Positions 44,498 to 53,505 are shown, counted from the first letter of the stretch. The stretch is 64,000 bases of DNA from SZUA-309 sp050185825 (GCA_050185825.1 JBFWZA010000003.1:1-64000); one strand, 5' to 3'. Numbers and translations: made by a program. The notes: generated by a model from the letters alone, not told the origin.

Positions 44498-45274
44498 TCA
44501 CCCCGGAGCCGTGTCTCCGTAGGGGTCGAAGTCCCGGTCCCGGAGGCGGCCGAGCGCGTTCATCTGCCCGTGATAGCGGAACAGGGCGCCCACCCCCTGG
44601 ATCTCCAGGGCCGTGTTGAGCGCCTCCTTGGCGTGCAGCGCGCCCTCGAACGGCACGGCCAGGCAGTCGTCGACAATGCCGTCCACGGTGGCATCCAGCT
44701 CCGCCTCCGGCACCGCCAGCGTCACCAGACCGACCCGGGCCGCCTCAACGCCGGAGAGCACCCGGCCGGTGAGCAGCAGGTAGCGCGCCGTCTTCAGGCC
44801 GAGCGCCACCTGCCATAGCGGCATGCTGGAGACACCGCCCATGCGCACGGCGGGATGTCCCAGAGAGGCACCCTCCGCCGCAACGGAAATGTCGCACAGG
44901 AGCTGCAGGTAACAGCCACCCGCGAGCGCGTGGCCGTGCACGCGGGCGATGGTGGGCTTCGGGCAGTTCCAGATCCGCTGATAGCGGGCCTCGACCCCGC
45001 GCAGGGTCATGAGCGAGTTCGACAGCGTCCACCGCCCCGGCGGATCCGGCGGCGTGGTGTAGTAGCTGCCCTTCAGGTCGTAGCCCGCGCAGAACGATCG
45101 GCCAGCGCCGGCCAGCACCACGACCCGCACCGAATCGTCGCGCTCGGCCGCGTCGAACGCCGCATCCAGATCATCGAGCAGCTGGTGGTCGAGCGCGTTG
45201 TGCTTGTCCGGCCGGTTCAGCGTGATGCGGGCTACCCCGTCCGCCGCGGCGTATAAAACGGTGTCCAGATCCAT
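44498..45274 (-). CDS. Enoyl-CoA hydratase/isomerase (crotonase) family protein
   Basis: A 258-residue crotonase. The oxyanion region is VHGHALAGGCYLQLLCDISV, and the second loop HPAVRMGGVSSMPLW lacks both usual catalytic Glu residues. It may be a binding protein or an isomerase/hydrolase variant rather than a hydratase. The ATG at 45274 has AGGAGGGG upstream. Operator site 6 is 68 bases before it and is shared with the divergent PhyH gene. It converges with the alpha/beta hydrolase (12-base gap). Confidence 0.86.
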   Translation of the reverse strand: MDLDTVLYAAADGVARITLNRPDKHNALDHQLLDDLDAAFDAAERDDSVRVVVLAGAGRSFCAGYDLKGSYYTTPPDPPGRWTLSNSLMTLRGVEARYQRIWNCPKPTIARVHGHALAGGCYLQLLCDISVAAEGASLGHPAVRMGGVSSMPLWQVALGLKTARYLLLTGRVLSGVEAARVGLVTLAVPEAELDATVDGIVDDCLAVPFEGALHAKEALNTALEIQGVGALFRYHGQMNALGRLRDRDFDPYGDTAPG

Positions 45275-45342
45275 GTCCCCCTCCTCCACCGCGAAGTCTC
45301 CTCACCATCTTCGTCAATGCAGCCGAGGGCTGGCAAGGCGAT

Positions 45343-45356
45343 TGAAACGCGTTAAA
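45343..45356. promoter_or_regulatory. KstR-like palindrome, site 6 (crotonase/PhyH intergenic)
   Basis: TGAAACGCGTTAAA fits TNNAACNNGTTNNA without mismatch. It lies 68 bases before the crotonase start and 37 bases before the PhyH start at 45394. Confidence 0.7.
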
Positions 45357-45393
45357 GTTTTCTACCGGGGGCAGAATACGGGGGGAGCAGCGG

Positions 45394-46335
45394 GTGAAGC
45401 CAGCCGACGCCAGTCACACACGGGGCACGATCCACGCGGAAGCCGCGCTGAACGCGGTGCTCGTGAATCACGACGTGCTCGCGGCGCAGCAGCGGATGTT
45501 CGACGAGTTCGGCTACGTGATCGTCCGGCAGGCGCTCGATGAAACCAGCGTCCGCTCCCTGCTCGACGTCATCGAAGCAGAGCGCCAGACGCTCGAGCGC
45601 CACCCGCACCGGTCGCCCGTACCCGACGGCCTCAACATCCGACCGGTGGTGGACAAGCACCCGGCGTTCCGCGCGCTGCTCATCTGTCCACGCACGTTCG
45701 CGGCGGTGGCGAAGCTGCTCGGCCACTACAGCATCCAGCTCCAGCAGTCGAACCTGATCGAGGCCCGGCCGTCTGCCGAGCGCCGGCTCACCGGCTGGCA
45801 CAGTGACGGCGGCATCCCGACCATCGCCGTGAACGGCATCAGGGCCTTCACCTCCCTGAAAGTCGGCTACTTCCTGACCGATCACACCCAGCCCGACACC
45901 GGTGTGCTGATGGTGGTGCCGGGCAGCCACCGCCTGCAGGGACCGCCACCGTTCGACCCGGAAACCGGCAATCCCGTGGGTGCGGTGCAGCTCGCACTGG
46001 CGCCCGGCGACGCCGTGATCTTCCAGCAGGGGGTGTGGCACGCGGCAGCACCCAATCTCTCCGAGCGTGCGCGGGTCGCCCTCTACTACGGCTACAGCTA
46101 CCGCGTGATGCGACCCGTCGACTACCAGCACATGCCGGCGGCGGTGCTCGCCGACTGCTCGCCGGTGGAGCGGCAGCTGCTCGGCGAGACGATGACGCAC
46201 CAGGGATACTACGTGCCCACGGCCGACGACGTGCCGCTGCGGCCCTGGTTCGAGACCCATTTCGGATCGAGCGCGGACCGTGGCCAGCTCGACCGCGTCG
46301 GTGACGTGTCCCTGCAGATCGGAGCGCGCCCGTGA
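45394..46335 (+). CDS. PhyH-family oxygenase, second subfamily
   Basis: A 313-residue oxygenase with iron ligands His136 and Asp138 in GWHSDGG and distal His216 in GVWHAAAP, followed by Arg in SERARV for 2-oxoglutarate. It lacks the PGPGA and LHGGGAT motifs of its neighbour, so the operon holds two different PhyH types. The GTG start at 45394 follows GGGGGAG. It overlaps the next PhyH gene by 4 bases (GTGA), which suggests equal production; a hetero-complex or sequential hydroxylations are possible. Operator site 6 is 37 bases upstream. Confidence 0.87.
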   Translation: MKPADASHTRGTIHAEAALNAVLVNHDVLAAQQRMFDEFGYVIVRQALDETSVRSLLDVIEAERQTLERHPHRSPVPDGLNIRPVVDKHPAFRALLICPRTFAAVAKLLGHYSIQLQQSNLIEARPSAERRLTGWHSDGGIPTIAVNGIRAFTSLKVGYFLTDHTQPDTGVLMVVPGSHRLQGPPPFDPETGNPVGAVQLALAPGDAVIFQQGVWHAAAPNLSERARVALYYGYSYRVMRPVDYQHMPAAVLADCSPVERQLLGETMTHQGYYVPTADDVPLRPWFETHFGSSADRGQLDRVGDVSLQIGARP

Positions 46336-47192
46336 GCGACTTCGACGGAACGGCACTGCGCCGGCAGCTCGACGAGGACAGCGCCTTCATCCTCCGCGGC
46401 GGGTTCGGCGAGGCGGAGATGGCGCTCGTCGATCAGGCGTTCGGGTGGATGGTGGACCATCCCGGTCCTGGGGCAGAGAAACGCTACACCCACGAGCCCG
46501 CCACTTTCTATGAGTCCACGGGCTACGCACCGGACGAGCCGGCGTTCGCCGCCGTGTTCGAAAACACGCCCGTGGTCGACATGGTGCGGGCACTGTATGG
46601 CGGCGGGCCGGTCTGGTACCTCGGCGAGCAGCTCTTCTGGAAACACGGCGGGCACGCCCGCCGCACACCCTGGCACCAGGATCTCTCCTACCTGCCCTTC
46701 ACCGGCGACTCGATAATCGGTGTCTGGATCTCCCTCGGCGACCTGCCCCGGTCCGCCTGCCTCGAGTTCGTGCGCGGCTCGCACCGCGGCGTGCTCTACA
46801 ACGGCGCGAGCTATCTGGATCTCGAGGACGACACTCACCCGCTCTATCCGGATTCGGACATGCCGAGACTGCCGGACATCCAGGCCGATCGTGATGCGTG
46901 GGACATCCTGTCGTGGGACGTGCGCCGTGGGGATCTGATCTTCTTTCACCTGGGCGCCCTGCACGGCGGTGGCGCCACCACGCCGGAGATCGAGCGCCGC
47001 TCGCTGACCCTGCGCTTCTTCGGCGCCGATGCGGTGTGGACACCGCCGCTGCCCGCGCCGGACCCCGAGGCGTTCGCCGCCCGACGCAGCCGGGCGGTGA
47101 GGGACTCCGGCACCCGGCCGCAGCCCGCCCGACCACCCGTGCCCGGCGAGCCCATGCACCTCGGCGGCCAGTTCCGACAGCTCGCCGGCTGA
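46332..47192 (+). CDS. PhyH-family oxygenase
   Basis: A 286-residue oxygenase. WHQD (His115, Asp117) and distal His211 in LHGGGAT are present, with the SLTLRFFG strand after the Arg of ERRS. It is a close paralogue of the proteins at 27074 and 42601, with PGPGA near residue 44. The GTG start overlaps the previous stop. It is the second gene of a PhyH-PhyH-ligase operon, 34 bases before the acyl-CoA ligase, which suggests that a free acid is activated and hydroxylated by this set. Confidence 0.87.
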   Translation: MSDFDGTALRRQLDEDSAFILRGGFGEAEMALVDQAFGWMVDHPGPGAEKRYTHEPATFYESTGYAPDEPAFAAVFENTPVVDMVRALYGGGPVWYLGEQLFWKHGGHARRTPWHQDLSYLPFTGDSIIGVWISLGDLPRSACLEFVRGSHRGVLYNGASYLDLEDDTHPLYPDSDMPRLPDIQADRDAWDILSWDVRRGDLIFFHLGALHGGGATTPEIERRSLTLRFFGADAVWTPPLPAPDPEAFAARRSRAVRDSGTRPQPARPPVPGEPMHLGGQFRQLAG

Positions 47193-47226
47193 GGCCGACA
47201 GCAGAATACGGAGCAAGGCAGAGACA

Positions 47227-48927
47227 ATGACATCGCGAGACCAGATCATCGCCACCCTCACCGCAGCGGGCGGCCCTTTCGAGCTGGAAACGTTCACGGA
47301 CGACCAGGGCCTGCCGCTCTTGCGGTATGCGACCGGTCCGCAGACGCTGCGAGAGCTACTGGAAGCCACCCGGCAGTTCGGCGACCGTCCGTTTCTGGTC
47401 TTCGAGGACGAGCGGATCAGCTACGAGGACCACTTCCGGCGGGTGGCGGCGCTCGCACACTGGCTCGAAGCACTGGGTGTGGGTAAGGGGGATCGGGTCG
47501 CGATCGGCATGCGCAACTACCCGGAATGGGCCATTGCCTTCTTCGCCTGCCAGGCGGTGGGTGCCGTCGCCGTGCTGCTGAACGCCTGGTGGACGGGCGC
47601 AGAGCTGGTGTACGGCCTGACCGATTCCGGCGCCCGGGTCGCCCTGCTCGACGACGAGCGCTACGCGCGGCTGCTGCCGCACCTGGCCGAGGTGCAGGGA
47701 GTGTCCATGCTGGTGACCCGCGACACCACGCGCCGGTACGACGTACCCGCGTGGGAGGACGCACTCGCCAGCTTCGCCGCGACCACCGAGTTGCCGGCCT
47801 TGAACCTGGGAGCGGAGGACTACGCCACCATCCTCTACACCTCGGGCACCACGGGGGTGCCGAAAGGGGCGCTGCACACCCACCGGAATCACCTCACCAA
47901 CATCCACAATGCCCTGCTCTCCGGCGCCGTCGCGGCCGCCATGGCAGCGGCGAACGCACCCGCTCAGACATCCCCGGCGGACGCCGAAGCGCCGCAACCC
48001 TCCTCCCTGCAGACGTTTCCGTTCTTCCACATCGGCGGCATCTCGGGCCTCTATGTGTCCGCCATCACCGGCTCGAAGCTGGTGCTGATGTACAAGTGGG
48101 ACGTGGAGCAGGCCTTCGATCTGATCGGCCGCGAGCAGATCCGCGGCTGGAGCGGCGTGCCCACCGTGGTCCGTGAGCTGCTCGAGCACCCCCGGGCCGC
48201 GGGAGGAGAGCTCGCCAGCCTGGCCAGCATCGCCTCCGGCGGCGCTCCGGTGCCCGAAGATCTCATCCAGCGAGTCGGCAGCCTCTTCCAGACCCGGGTT
48301 TCTCCAGGCAACGGCTACGGCGCTACGGAAACCACCTCGGCGATCATCTCCAACGGCGGTGCCGATTATCTCGCCCGGCCCAGCAGCGTCGGCAGGCCCA
48401 CCGTCACTGTGGCGGTACGTATCGTCACGGAAGGCGGCGCGGACGCCGCAGACGGCGAGATCGGGGAGATCTGGCTGAAGGGCCCCAACATCTTCGCCGG
48501 CTACTGGAACAAGCCGGCGGAAACGGCGGCGGCATTCAGCGACGGCTGGTTCAGGACCGGCGATCTGGGCTACCGGGACGCTGAAGGGTTCTACTATGTG
48601 GTGGACCGGAAGAAGGACGTGATCATCCGCGGCGGCGAGAACGTCTACTGCGCCGAGGTGGAACGGGTGCTGCACCACCATCCGGACATCGTCGACGTGG
48701 CGCTGATCGGTCTGCCCCACCGCGCGCTCGGCGAGGAGGTGGCGGCGGTGATCGAGCCGAGGCCCGGCGCCCGCCTCACGGAGGCGGACGTCCAGGCCTG
48801 GGTGGCCGGGCGGCTGGCCCGATTCAACGTGCCGACGAAGGTCTTCTTCATCGACGAGCCCCTGCCGCGCACCGCCACCGGCAAGGTGCTGAAGCGGGAG
48901 CTGAAGCAGCGCTACGCCGGCAGCTAG
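47227..48927 (+). CDS. Acyl-CoA synthetase (AMP-forming)
   Basis: A 566-residue ligase of the ANL superfamily. The P-loop is YTSGTTGVPKGA (Ser206), GYGATETTS follows near residue 365, the hinge region is GWFRTGDLG, and the catalytic Lys553 is in TATGKVLK. It forms an acyl-adenylate and then an acyl-CoA in the cytosol. The acyl group is unknown; the operon with two PhyH oxygenases and the nearby acyl-CoA dehydrogenases points to a branched or cyclic acid. It converges with the acyl-CoA dehydrogenase operon (12-base gap). Confidence 0.93.
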   Translation: MTSRDQIIATLTAAGGPFELETFTDDQGLPLLRYATGPQTLRELLEATRQFGDRPFLVFEDERISYEDHFRRVAALAHWLEALGVGKGDRVAIGMRNYPEWAIAFFACQAVGAVAVLLNAWWTGAELVYGLTDSGARVALLDDERYARLLPHLAEVQGVSMLVTRDTTRRYDVPAWEDALASFAATTELPALNLGAEDYATILYTSGTTGVPKGALHTHRNHLTNIHNALLSGAVAAAMAAANAPAQTSPADAEAPQPSSLQTFPFFHIGGISGLYVSAITGSKLVLMYKWDVEQAFDLIGREQIRGWSGVPTVVRELLEHPRAAGGELASLASIASGGAPVPEDLIQRVGSLFQTRVSPGNGYGATETTSAIISNGGADYLARPSSVGRPTVTVAVRIVTEGGADAADGEIGEIWLKGPNIFAGYWNKPAETAAAFSDGWFRTGDLGYRDAEGFYYVVDRKKDVIIRGGENVYCAEVERVLHHHPDIVDVALIGLPHRALGEEVAAVIEPRPGARLTEADVQAWVAGRLARFNVPTKVFFIDEPLPRTATGKVLKRELKQRYAGS

Positions 48928-48939
48928 CCCGCAACCGGC

Positions 48940-50232
48940 TCAAAGGTCCCGCATCGTCTCCTTGCGCGGCCCGGCATAGCCGAAGAGATAAGCGCCGACC
49001 TTGCGCATCTGGATCTCCTCGGAGCCCTCTGTGATCCGGTAGCGGCGGTGGTGCCGGTAGATGTGCTCGAACGGCTTGTGGCGCGAATAGCCGATGCCGC
49101 CGTGCACCTGCATGGCCCGATCGGCCGCTTCGCAGCACAGCCGGTTCGCCCAGTAGTTGCACATGGACACCCGGTCGGAGATGGTCCGCTCCACCTGCTT
49201 GTGGTCCATGCGGTCGATCTCCCAGGCCGTCTTGCGGATCAGCAGCCTCAGCATCTCACACTGGGTGTGCAGCTCGATGAGCGGCCACTGGATGGCCTGG
49301 TTGGTGGAGAGCGCCCGGCCGAAGGGCTTGCGCTGGCGCGCGTAGATCACGCTCTCGTTGATACAGTACACGGCCGCACCCAGCGACGAGGCCGCCTGGC
49401 GGATGCGGTTCTGGTGCACGAAGCTCTGGCCGATGGCGAGCCCGCCGCCCACCTCTCCCCAGTAGGCGTCTTCCGGAATCCACACGTCCTTGAAGGACAC
49501 CCTGGGATGATCCGTGGGCATGTTGAAGGTCCAGAGGAACTCTTCGATCTTGAAGCCGGGCGACGATGTCGGCACCAGAAAGCAGGTGATGCCGGCTGCG
49601 TCGCCGTCCTTACCGCTGGTGCGGGCAAAGGTCATGATGTGGGTGGCGTGGTTGGCACCGGACGTCCACATCTTCTCGCCGTTGATCAGCCAGCCTTTCT
49701 TGCCGTCCTTCTCCTTCGGCACCGCGCGGGTTTCCATCCAGGTGGCGTCCGAGCCGTGGTTGGGCTCCGTGAGGCCGAAGCCGGTGCGGAGTTGCCCCTT
49801 CATCAGCTTGTCCACGTCCCGTTCGTACTGCGCCTTGGTCGCAAACTCCTTGAACATGACCACGAACGGGTTGTTGCCGACGATGGAGTGCTCCGTCTGC
49901 AGGTCGTTGTGCAGCCCCAGACCCTTCGCCGCCAGATGCTCCCGGATCACGGCCATCCAGAGGTTCGAGCCGCCCTTGCCGCCGAACTCCTCCGGCCAGG
50001 CAAAGCGCAGATAGCCCGCTTTGTCCGCTTCCGCGCGCGCTTCTCCGAGCAGCGCCTCCCATTCCGGCTTCGGCAGCCCACCCTTCTCCCAGTCCGTGCG
50101 CTCGTACTCCCGCCGGTGGTCGAAAAACCGGATGTTGTCGTCCCGGTTCTCGATAGGTTTGATCTTCTTCTCGATGAAATCGTCCAGCTCGGCGAGAAAG
50201 TCGACGAGCTCTTTCGGCAGTTCGAAATCCAT
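48940..50232 (-). CDS. Acyl-CoA dehydrogenase (ACAD10/11-like)
   Basis: A 430-residue FAD protein. FGLTEPNHGSDA near residue 150 and WTSGANHATHI near 190 are the FAD and substrate strands. The C-terminal YRITEGSEEIQMRKVGAYLF carries the acidic residue used as the base in this branch. Length and C-terminus resemble the ACAD11/LvaC-type group rather than classical short- or medium-chain enzymes. It is the last gene of a five-gene operon that includes an APH-type kinase, the same pair that is fused in mammalian ACAD10 and ACAD11. Confidence 0.88.
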   Translation of the reverse strand: MDFELPKELVDFLAELDDFIEKKIKPIENRDDNIRFFDHRREYERTDWEKGGLPKPEWEALLGEARAEADKAGYLRFAWPEEFGGKGGSNLWMAVIREHLAAKGLGLHNDLQTEHSIVGNNPFVVMFKEFATKAQYERDVDKLMKGQLRTGFGLTEPNHGSDATWMETRAVPKEKDGKKGWLINGEKMWTSGANHATHIMTFARTSGKDGDAAGITCFLVPTSSPGFKIEEFLWTFNMPTDHPRVSFKDVWIPEDAYWGEVGGGLAIGQSFVHQNRIRQAASSLGAAVYCINESVIYARQRKPFGRALSTNQAIQWPLIELHTQCEMLRLLIRKTAWEIDRMDHKQVERTISDRVSMCNYWANRLCCEAADRAMQVHGGIGYSRHKPFEHIYRHHRRYRITEGSEEIQMRKVGAYLFGYAGPRKETMRDL

Positions 50233-50245
50233 GATGGTTCTCCCT

Positions 50246-51142
50246 TCAGCGATTGAGAAAATTCAGTGCCAGCCCCGGCGTGTCCCACTCCATTGCCACC
50301 AGCCGCCCCGTTCCGGACAGGGTGATGTAGGCGGTGCGCAGATCCCTGCCGCCGAAGCAGATGTTCGTGGTGAACATCTCCCCCGTCGGCACGTGACGCA
50401 CATTCGCCCCGTCCGGGGAAACGATGGTGATGCCGCCGTTGACGAGCGTGGCCACGCAGACGTTGCCCTCGGCGTCCACCGCCAGCGAATCGAAGAGCTG
50501 GAAGCCCGGCAGACCCACCACCAGACGCTGGGTCGCGGGATCCAGCACGCCGGGTGCGGTGATCGTGAAGGCCCAGACCCGCCCGGTGATGGTCTCGGCG
50601 AAGTAAAGGGTTCTGCCGTCCGGGGAGAGGCCGATGCCGTTGGGCGTCTCCCGGTGGGTGAGCTGCCGGCTGATGAAGCTGCCGTCCGGCTTCGCGTAGC
50701 AGATGGCGCCGTGGTCCTTGTAGGTGTCGTAGGACTTACCCAGATCCGAAAACCACATGCCGCCCTCGGCGTCGAAGACGATGTCGTTCGGGCCGTTCAG
50801 CGGCAGCCCGTCACACTCACGGTAGAGCACGTCCACCCTGCCGGTGTCGAGCTCCACCCGCTCGATGCGGCCGCCGGAGTAGTCGTCCGGCGTGCCGGCC
50901 GGCGCCAGGATGCCGTTGCCTTCCTGCCACCTGAAGCCGCCGTTGTTGCAGACGTAGACCGCGCCGTCCGGGCCCATGGCGGCGCCGTTGGGGCCGCCGC
51001 CGAGCTCGGCGATCACCGTGACCGCGCCGTCCGCTGCGACCCGGCTCAAGGTGCCCCGTTCGATCTCCACCAGCACCACGCTGCCGTCCGGCATGGCGAT
51101 GGGTCCTTCCGGAAACCGCAAGCCGCTGGTGATTTCCCTCAT
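50246..51142 (-). CDS. SMP-30/gluconolactonase-like beta-propeller
   Basis: A 298-residue six-bladed propeller. LRFPEGPIAMPDGS at the start, GPDGAVYVCNNGGF near residue 58, GPNDIVFDAEGGMWFSDLG near 117 and PNGIGLSPDGRTLYFAET near 167 give the metal-site residues of the SMP-30 family. These enzymes open lactones with a divalent metal. There is no signal peptide. A lactone such as a Baeyer-Villiger product would be a fitting substrate, which is an inference. It is followed 13 bases later by the ACAD11-like gene. Confidence 0.88.
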   Translation of the reverse strand: MREITSGLRFPEGPIAMPDGSVVLVEIERGTLSRVAADGAVTVIAELGGGPNGAAMGPDGAVYVCNNGGFRWQEGNGILAPAGTPDDYSGGRIERVELDTGRVDVLYRECDGLPLNGPNDIVFDAEGGMWFSDLGKSYDTYKDHGAICYAKPDGSFISRQLTHRETPNGIGLSPDGRTLYFAETITGRVWAFTITAPGVLDPATQRLVVGLPGFQLFDSLAVDAEGNVCVATLVNGGITIVSPDGANVRHVPTGEMFTTNICFGGRDLRTAYITLSGTGRLVAMEWDTPGLALNFLNR

Positions 51143-51164
51143 GATGACTCCCCTCTTTTTCAGA

Positions 51165-51178
51165 TAGAACGCGATTGA
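51165..51178. promoter_or_regulatory. Weak KstR-like palindrome, site 8
   Basis: TAGAACGCGATTGA matches TNNAACNNGTTNNA with one core mismatch and poor outer symmetry. It lies in the 39-base gap between the kinase stop and the SMP-30 start, 22 bases before the latter. An internal promoter of the operon is possible; the call is tentative. Confidence 0.35.
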
Positions 51179-51181
51179 AAC

Positions 51182-52210
51182 TCAGGTGTAGGTGAGACCT
51201 CTCTGTGCCAGCGCCCGCACGTGGTCCGGTGTGAAGGTCAGCGCCATGTCCCCCGCGTTGTTGCCCTGCAGCGCGCGGCGGATGATGCCCTGCAGGATCG
51301 CGGCGCTGCGGAAGGCGTGGAAGGCACGGTAGAACGGCTCGTGGGTGATGCCCGGATGACCCGATCGGGTGCAGTAGCGCTCGACCAGCGATTCGTAGGC
51401 TGGAATACCAAGGGCCTCGAGGTCGAGCGAGGCGAAGGAGCGCTCACCGGGCGCGGCGTGCCAGGGCCCGGTGAAATAGGTGAAGTCCGCAAGCGGGTCC
51501 CCCACCGTGGACAGCTCCCAGTCGAGCACGGCCGCGATCCGCGGCTCGGAGGCGTGCACGAGCGAGTTGCCGAACTGAAAATCACCGTGGACGATGCTGG
51601 TCGCCGTCTGCGCGGGCACCGAGTCCTGGAGCCAGGCGAGCAGCCGGTGCATCTCCGCCACCGGTTCCGTCTCCGTTTCCTGGTACTGGCGCCCCCAGCG
51701 CGAGATCTGCCGCTCGAAGTAGTTGCCCGGGCGGCCGTAGTCGGCGAGGCCCAGAGCCTGGTGATCCAGCGCGTGCAGTGCCGCCAGGGTGTCCACATAG
51801 TCGTTGATCAGCGCCGTACGCTCCGCCGGCGTCAGGTCCGGCAGCGTCGGGTCCGCGAAGATCCGGCCCGGCACGTGGCTCATCACGAAGAACGTCGTGC
51901 CGATCACGCGTTCGTCCTCACAGAGCACGAACGCTTCCGGCACGGGCACGCCTGTATCCGCGAGTGCACGCATGACGCGGAATTCGCGATCCACCGCATG
52001 CGCCGACCGGGCGAGCTGACCCGGCGGCTTGCGCCGAAGCACATAGCTGCGCGCCGGCGTCGACAGCAGAAAGGTGGGATTCGACTGTCCGCCCTCGAAC
52101 TGGCTGACGGACAGCGGCCCTTCGTAGCCCGACACGTTGCGCTCGAGGAAGGCGTGAAGACGCGCCTCGTCGAAACGGTGTGCGGGCTTGACCGGAATCG
52201 TGGCAACCAT
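51182..52210 (-). CDS. APH-family phosphotransferase (ACAD10/11 N-domain or LvaA type)
   Basis: A 342-residue kinase-fold protein. YVLRRKPPGQLA near residue 55 is the ATP-binding region, SIVHGDFQFGNSLVH near 205 the catalytic loop and AAVLDWELSTVGDPLAD near 230 the metal-binding segment. This branch is not an antibiotic-resistance enzyme. It is the stand-alone form of the kinase domain of ACAD10/ACAD11, and LvaA of levulinate catabolism belongs to the same group and phosphorylates a 4-hydroxyacyl-CoA. The neighbouring acyl-CoA dehydrogenases fit such a role. Confidence 0.88.
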   Translation of the reverse strand: MVATIPVKPAHRFDEARLHAFLERNVSGYEGPLSVSQFEGGQSNPTFLLSTPARSYVLRRKPPGQLARSAHAVDREFRVMRALADTGVPVPEAFVLCEDERVIGTTFFVMSHVPGRIFADPTLPDLTPAERTALINDYVDTLAALHALDHQALGLADYGRPGNYFERQISRWGRQYQETETEPVAEMHRLLAWLQDSVPAQTATSIVHGDFQFGNSLVHASEPRIAAVLDWELSTVGDPLADFTYFTGPWHAAPGERSFASLDLEALGIPAYESLVERYCTRSGHPGITHEPFYRAFHAFRSAAILQGIIRRALQGNNAGDMALTFTPDHVRALAQRGLTYT

Positions 52211-52241
52211 CAGCGCTCTCCCCCGCCGCTGCTGGCGCGCA

Positions 52242-53489
52242 TCACCGGCTGCCGCCCGTGGGGATCTGATTGAACGGGATGCCCTTGTCCGCGCGCATGT
52301 CTTCCGGCAGGCCGAGCACCCGCTCGCCGATGATGTTGCGCAGGATCTGGTCCGTGCCGCCTTCGATACGCACGGCCGGAGAGCGCAGCAGCATGGCCTG
52401 AAAACGCGCAGACCCCTCCGCCACCGACGGATCCGTCAGCGCGCCGCCGAGGCCCTGCAGGTCGATGGCGAACTTGGCGATGTCCTGCAGCATGCCGCCC
52501 GCGACCAGCTTGCCGATGGAGGCTTCCGGCCCCGGCGTCTCGCCCTTGGAGAGCGCGGTGATCAGCCGCGAAGCCGTGTTCTTCAGCCCCATGGCCTTGC
52601 AGTGCCAGTCCGCGAGCTTCGAGCGCACGGCCGGGTTGGCCAGCGCCGTGCCGTCACCCAGCGGCAGCGCCTCCACCAGCTCCTTCAGGTCCGGGTAGCC
52701 CGTGGCGATGCCGCCGCCAATGGCGAGCCGCTCGTTCATGAGCGTGGTCAGCGAGACCCGCCAGCCGTCTCCCACCTCACCGAGGCGCTGCGCGTCCGGA
52801 ATGCGCACGTTGTCGAAGTAGACCTCGTTGAACTCACTCTGGCCATTGGCCTGGCGGATGGGCCGGATGTCCACGCCCGGGGAGCGCATGTCCAGGAAGA
52901 ACATGGTGAGCCCCTTGTGCTTGGCCACCGTGGGATCCGTGCGGGTGATGAGAATGCCGTAGTCGCTGTGCTGGGCGCCGGAGGTCCAGATCTTCTGGCC
53001 GTTGATCACCCAGTCGTCGCCGTCGCGCTCCGCGCGCGTGCGCAGCCCCGCCAGGTCCGAGCCGCCATGGGGCTCGGAGAAGAGCTGACACCAGATCTCC
53101 TCGCCGGCCGCGAGCTTCGGCAGGTAGTGCTGCTTCTGCTCCTCACTCGCGTAAGCCATCATCGTCGGGCCGCACATGCCGTGGCCGATGATGAAGGCGC
53201 CGGAGAGGCGGCCGTAGATGCCCTCCTCCTGATCCCAGATAACGCGCTCGATGGGCGAAGCGCCCCGGCCACCGTATTCCTTCGGCCAGGCGAGGCATGC
53301 CCAGCCGGCGTCCGCCTTTTTCCGCTGCCACTTCTTCGCCTCGGCGAGCGAGTCGTACTCACCGGTGTTGGTGTTGCCGAAGCCGCTGCGCTCGAGGTGC
53401 GGCTTCAGATAGGTCGGCGCATTGGCGTCTATCCAGGCGCGGACCTCCTTGCGGAACGCGGCTTCCTCTCGGCTGTCGTTGAAATCCAT
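52242..53489 (-). CDS. Acyl-CoA dehydrogenase
   Basis: A 415-residue FAD flavoenzyme. QLFSEPHGGSDLAGL near residue 135 and WTSGAQHSDYG near 175 are the FAD/substrate strands. The C-terminus holds RIEGGTDQILRNIIGERVLG, with GGTDQI in place of the usual GxxE; Asp could replace the Glu base. The open frame runs 263 codons further upstream but covers the next gene in a wrong frame; the ATG at 53489 has AGGAGA before it. It begins 16 bases after its partner dehydrogenase, a pairing common in heteromeric acyl-CoA dehydrogenases of steroid side-chain breakdown. Confidence 0.88.
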   Translation of the reverse strand: MDFNDSREEAAFRKEVRAWIDANAPTYLKPHLERSGFGNTNTGEYDSLAEAKKWQRKKADAGWACLAWPKEYGGRGASPIERVIWDQEEGIYGRLSGAFIIGHGMCGPTMMAYASEEQKQHYLPKLAAGEEIWCQLFSEPHGGSDLAGLRTRAERDGDDWVINGQKIWTSGAQHSDYGILITRTDPTVAKHKGLTMFFLDMRSPGVDIRPIRQANGQSEFNEVYFDNVRIPDAQRLGEVGDGWRVSLTTLMNERLAIGGGIATGYPDLKELVEALPLGDGTALANPAVRSKLADWHCKAMGLKNTASRLITALSKGETPGPEASIGKLVAGGMLQDIAKFAIDLQGLGGALTDPSVAEGSARFQAMLLRSPAVRIEGGTDQILRNIIGERVLGLPEDMRADKGIPFNQIPTGGSR

Positions 53490-53505
53490 GATCTGTCTCC
53501 TCGTC

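Noticed and set aside
25140..48927. A secondary-metabolite (antibiotic-type) gene cluster
   Set aside because: PhyH, monooxygenase, SDR and CoA ligase genes can occur in such clusters, but there is no polyketide or peptide synthase core, and the repeated crotonases and dehydrogenases fit catabolism better.
51182..52210. Aminoglycoside-resistance phosphotransferase
   Set aside because: The fold is shared, but the context with acyl-CoA dehydrogenases and the sequence type point to the ACAD10/11/LvaA branch, not to drug resistance.
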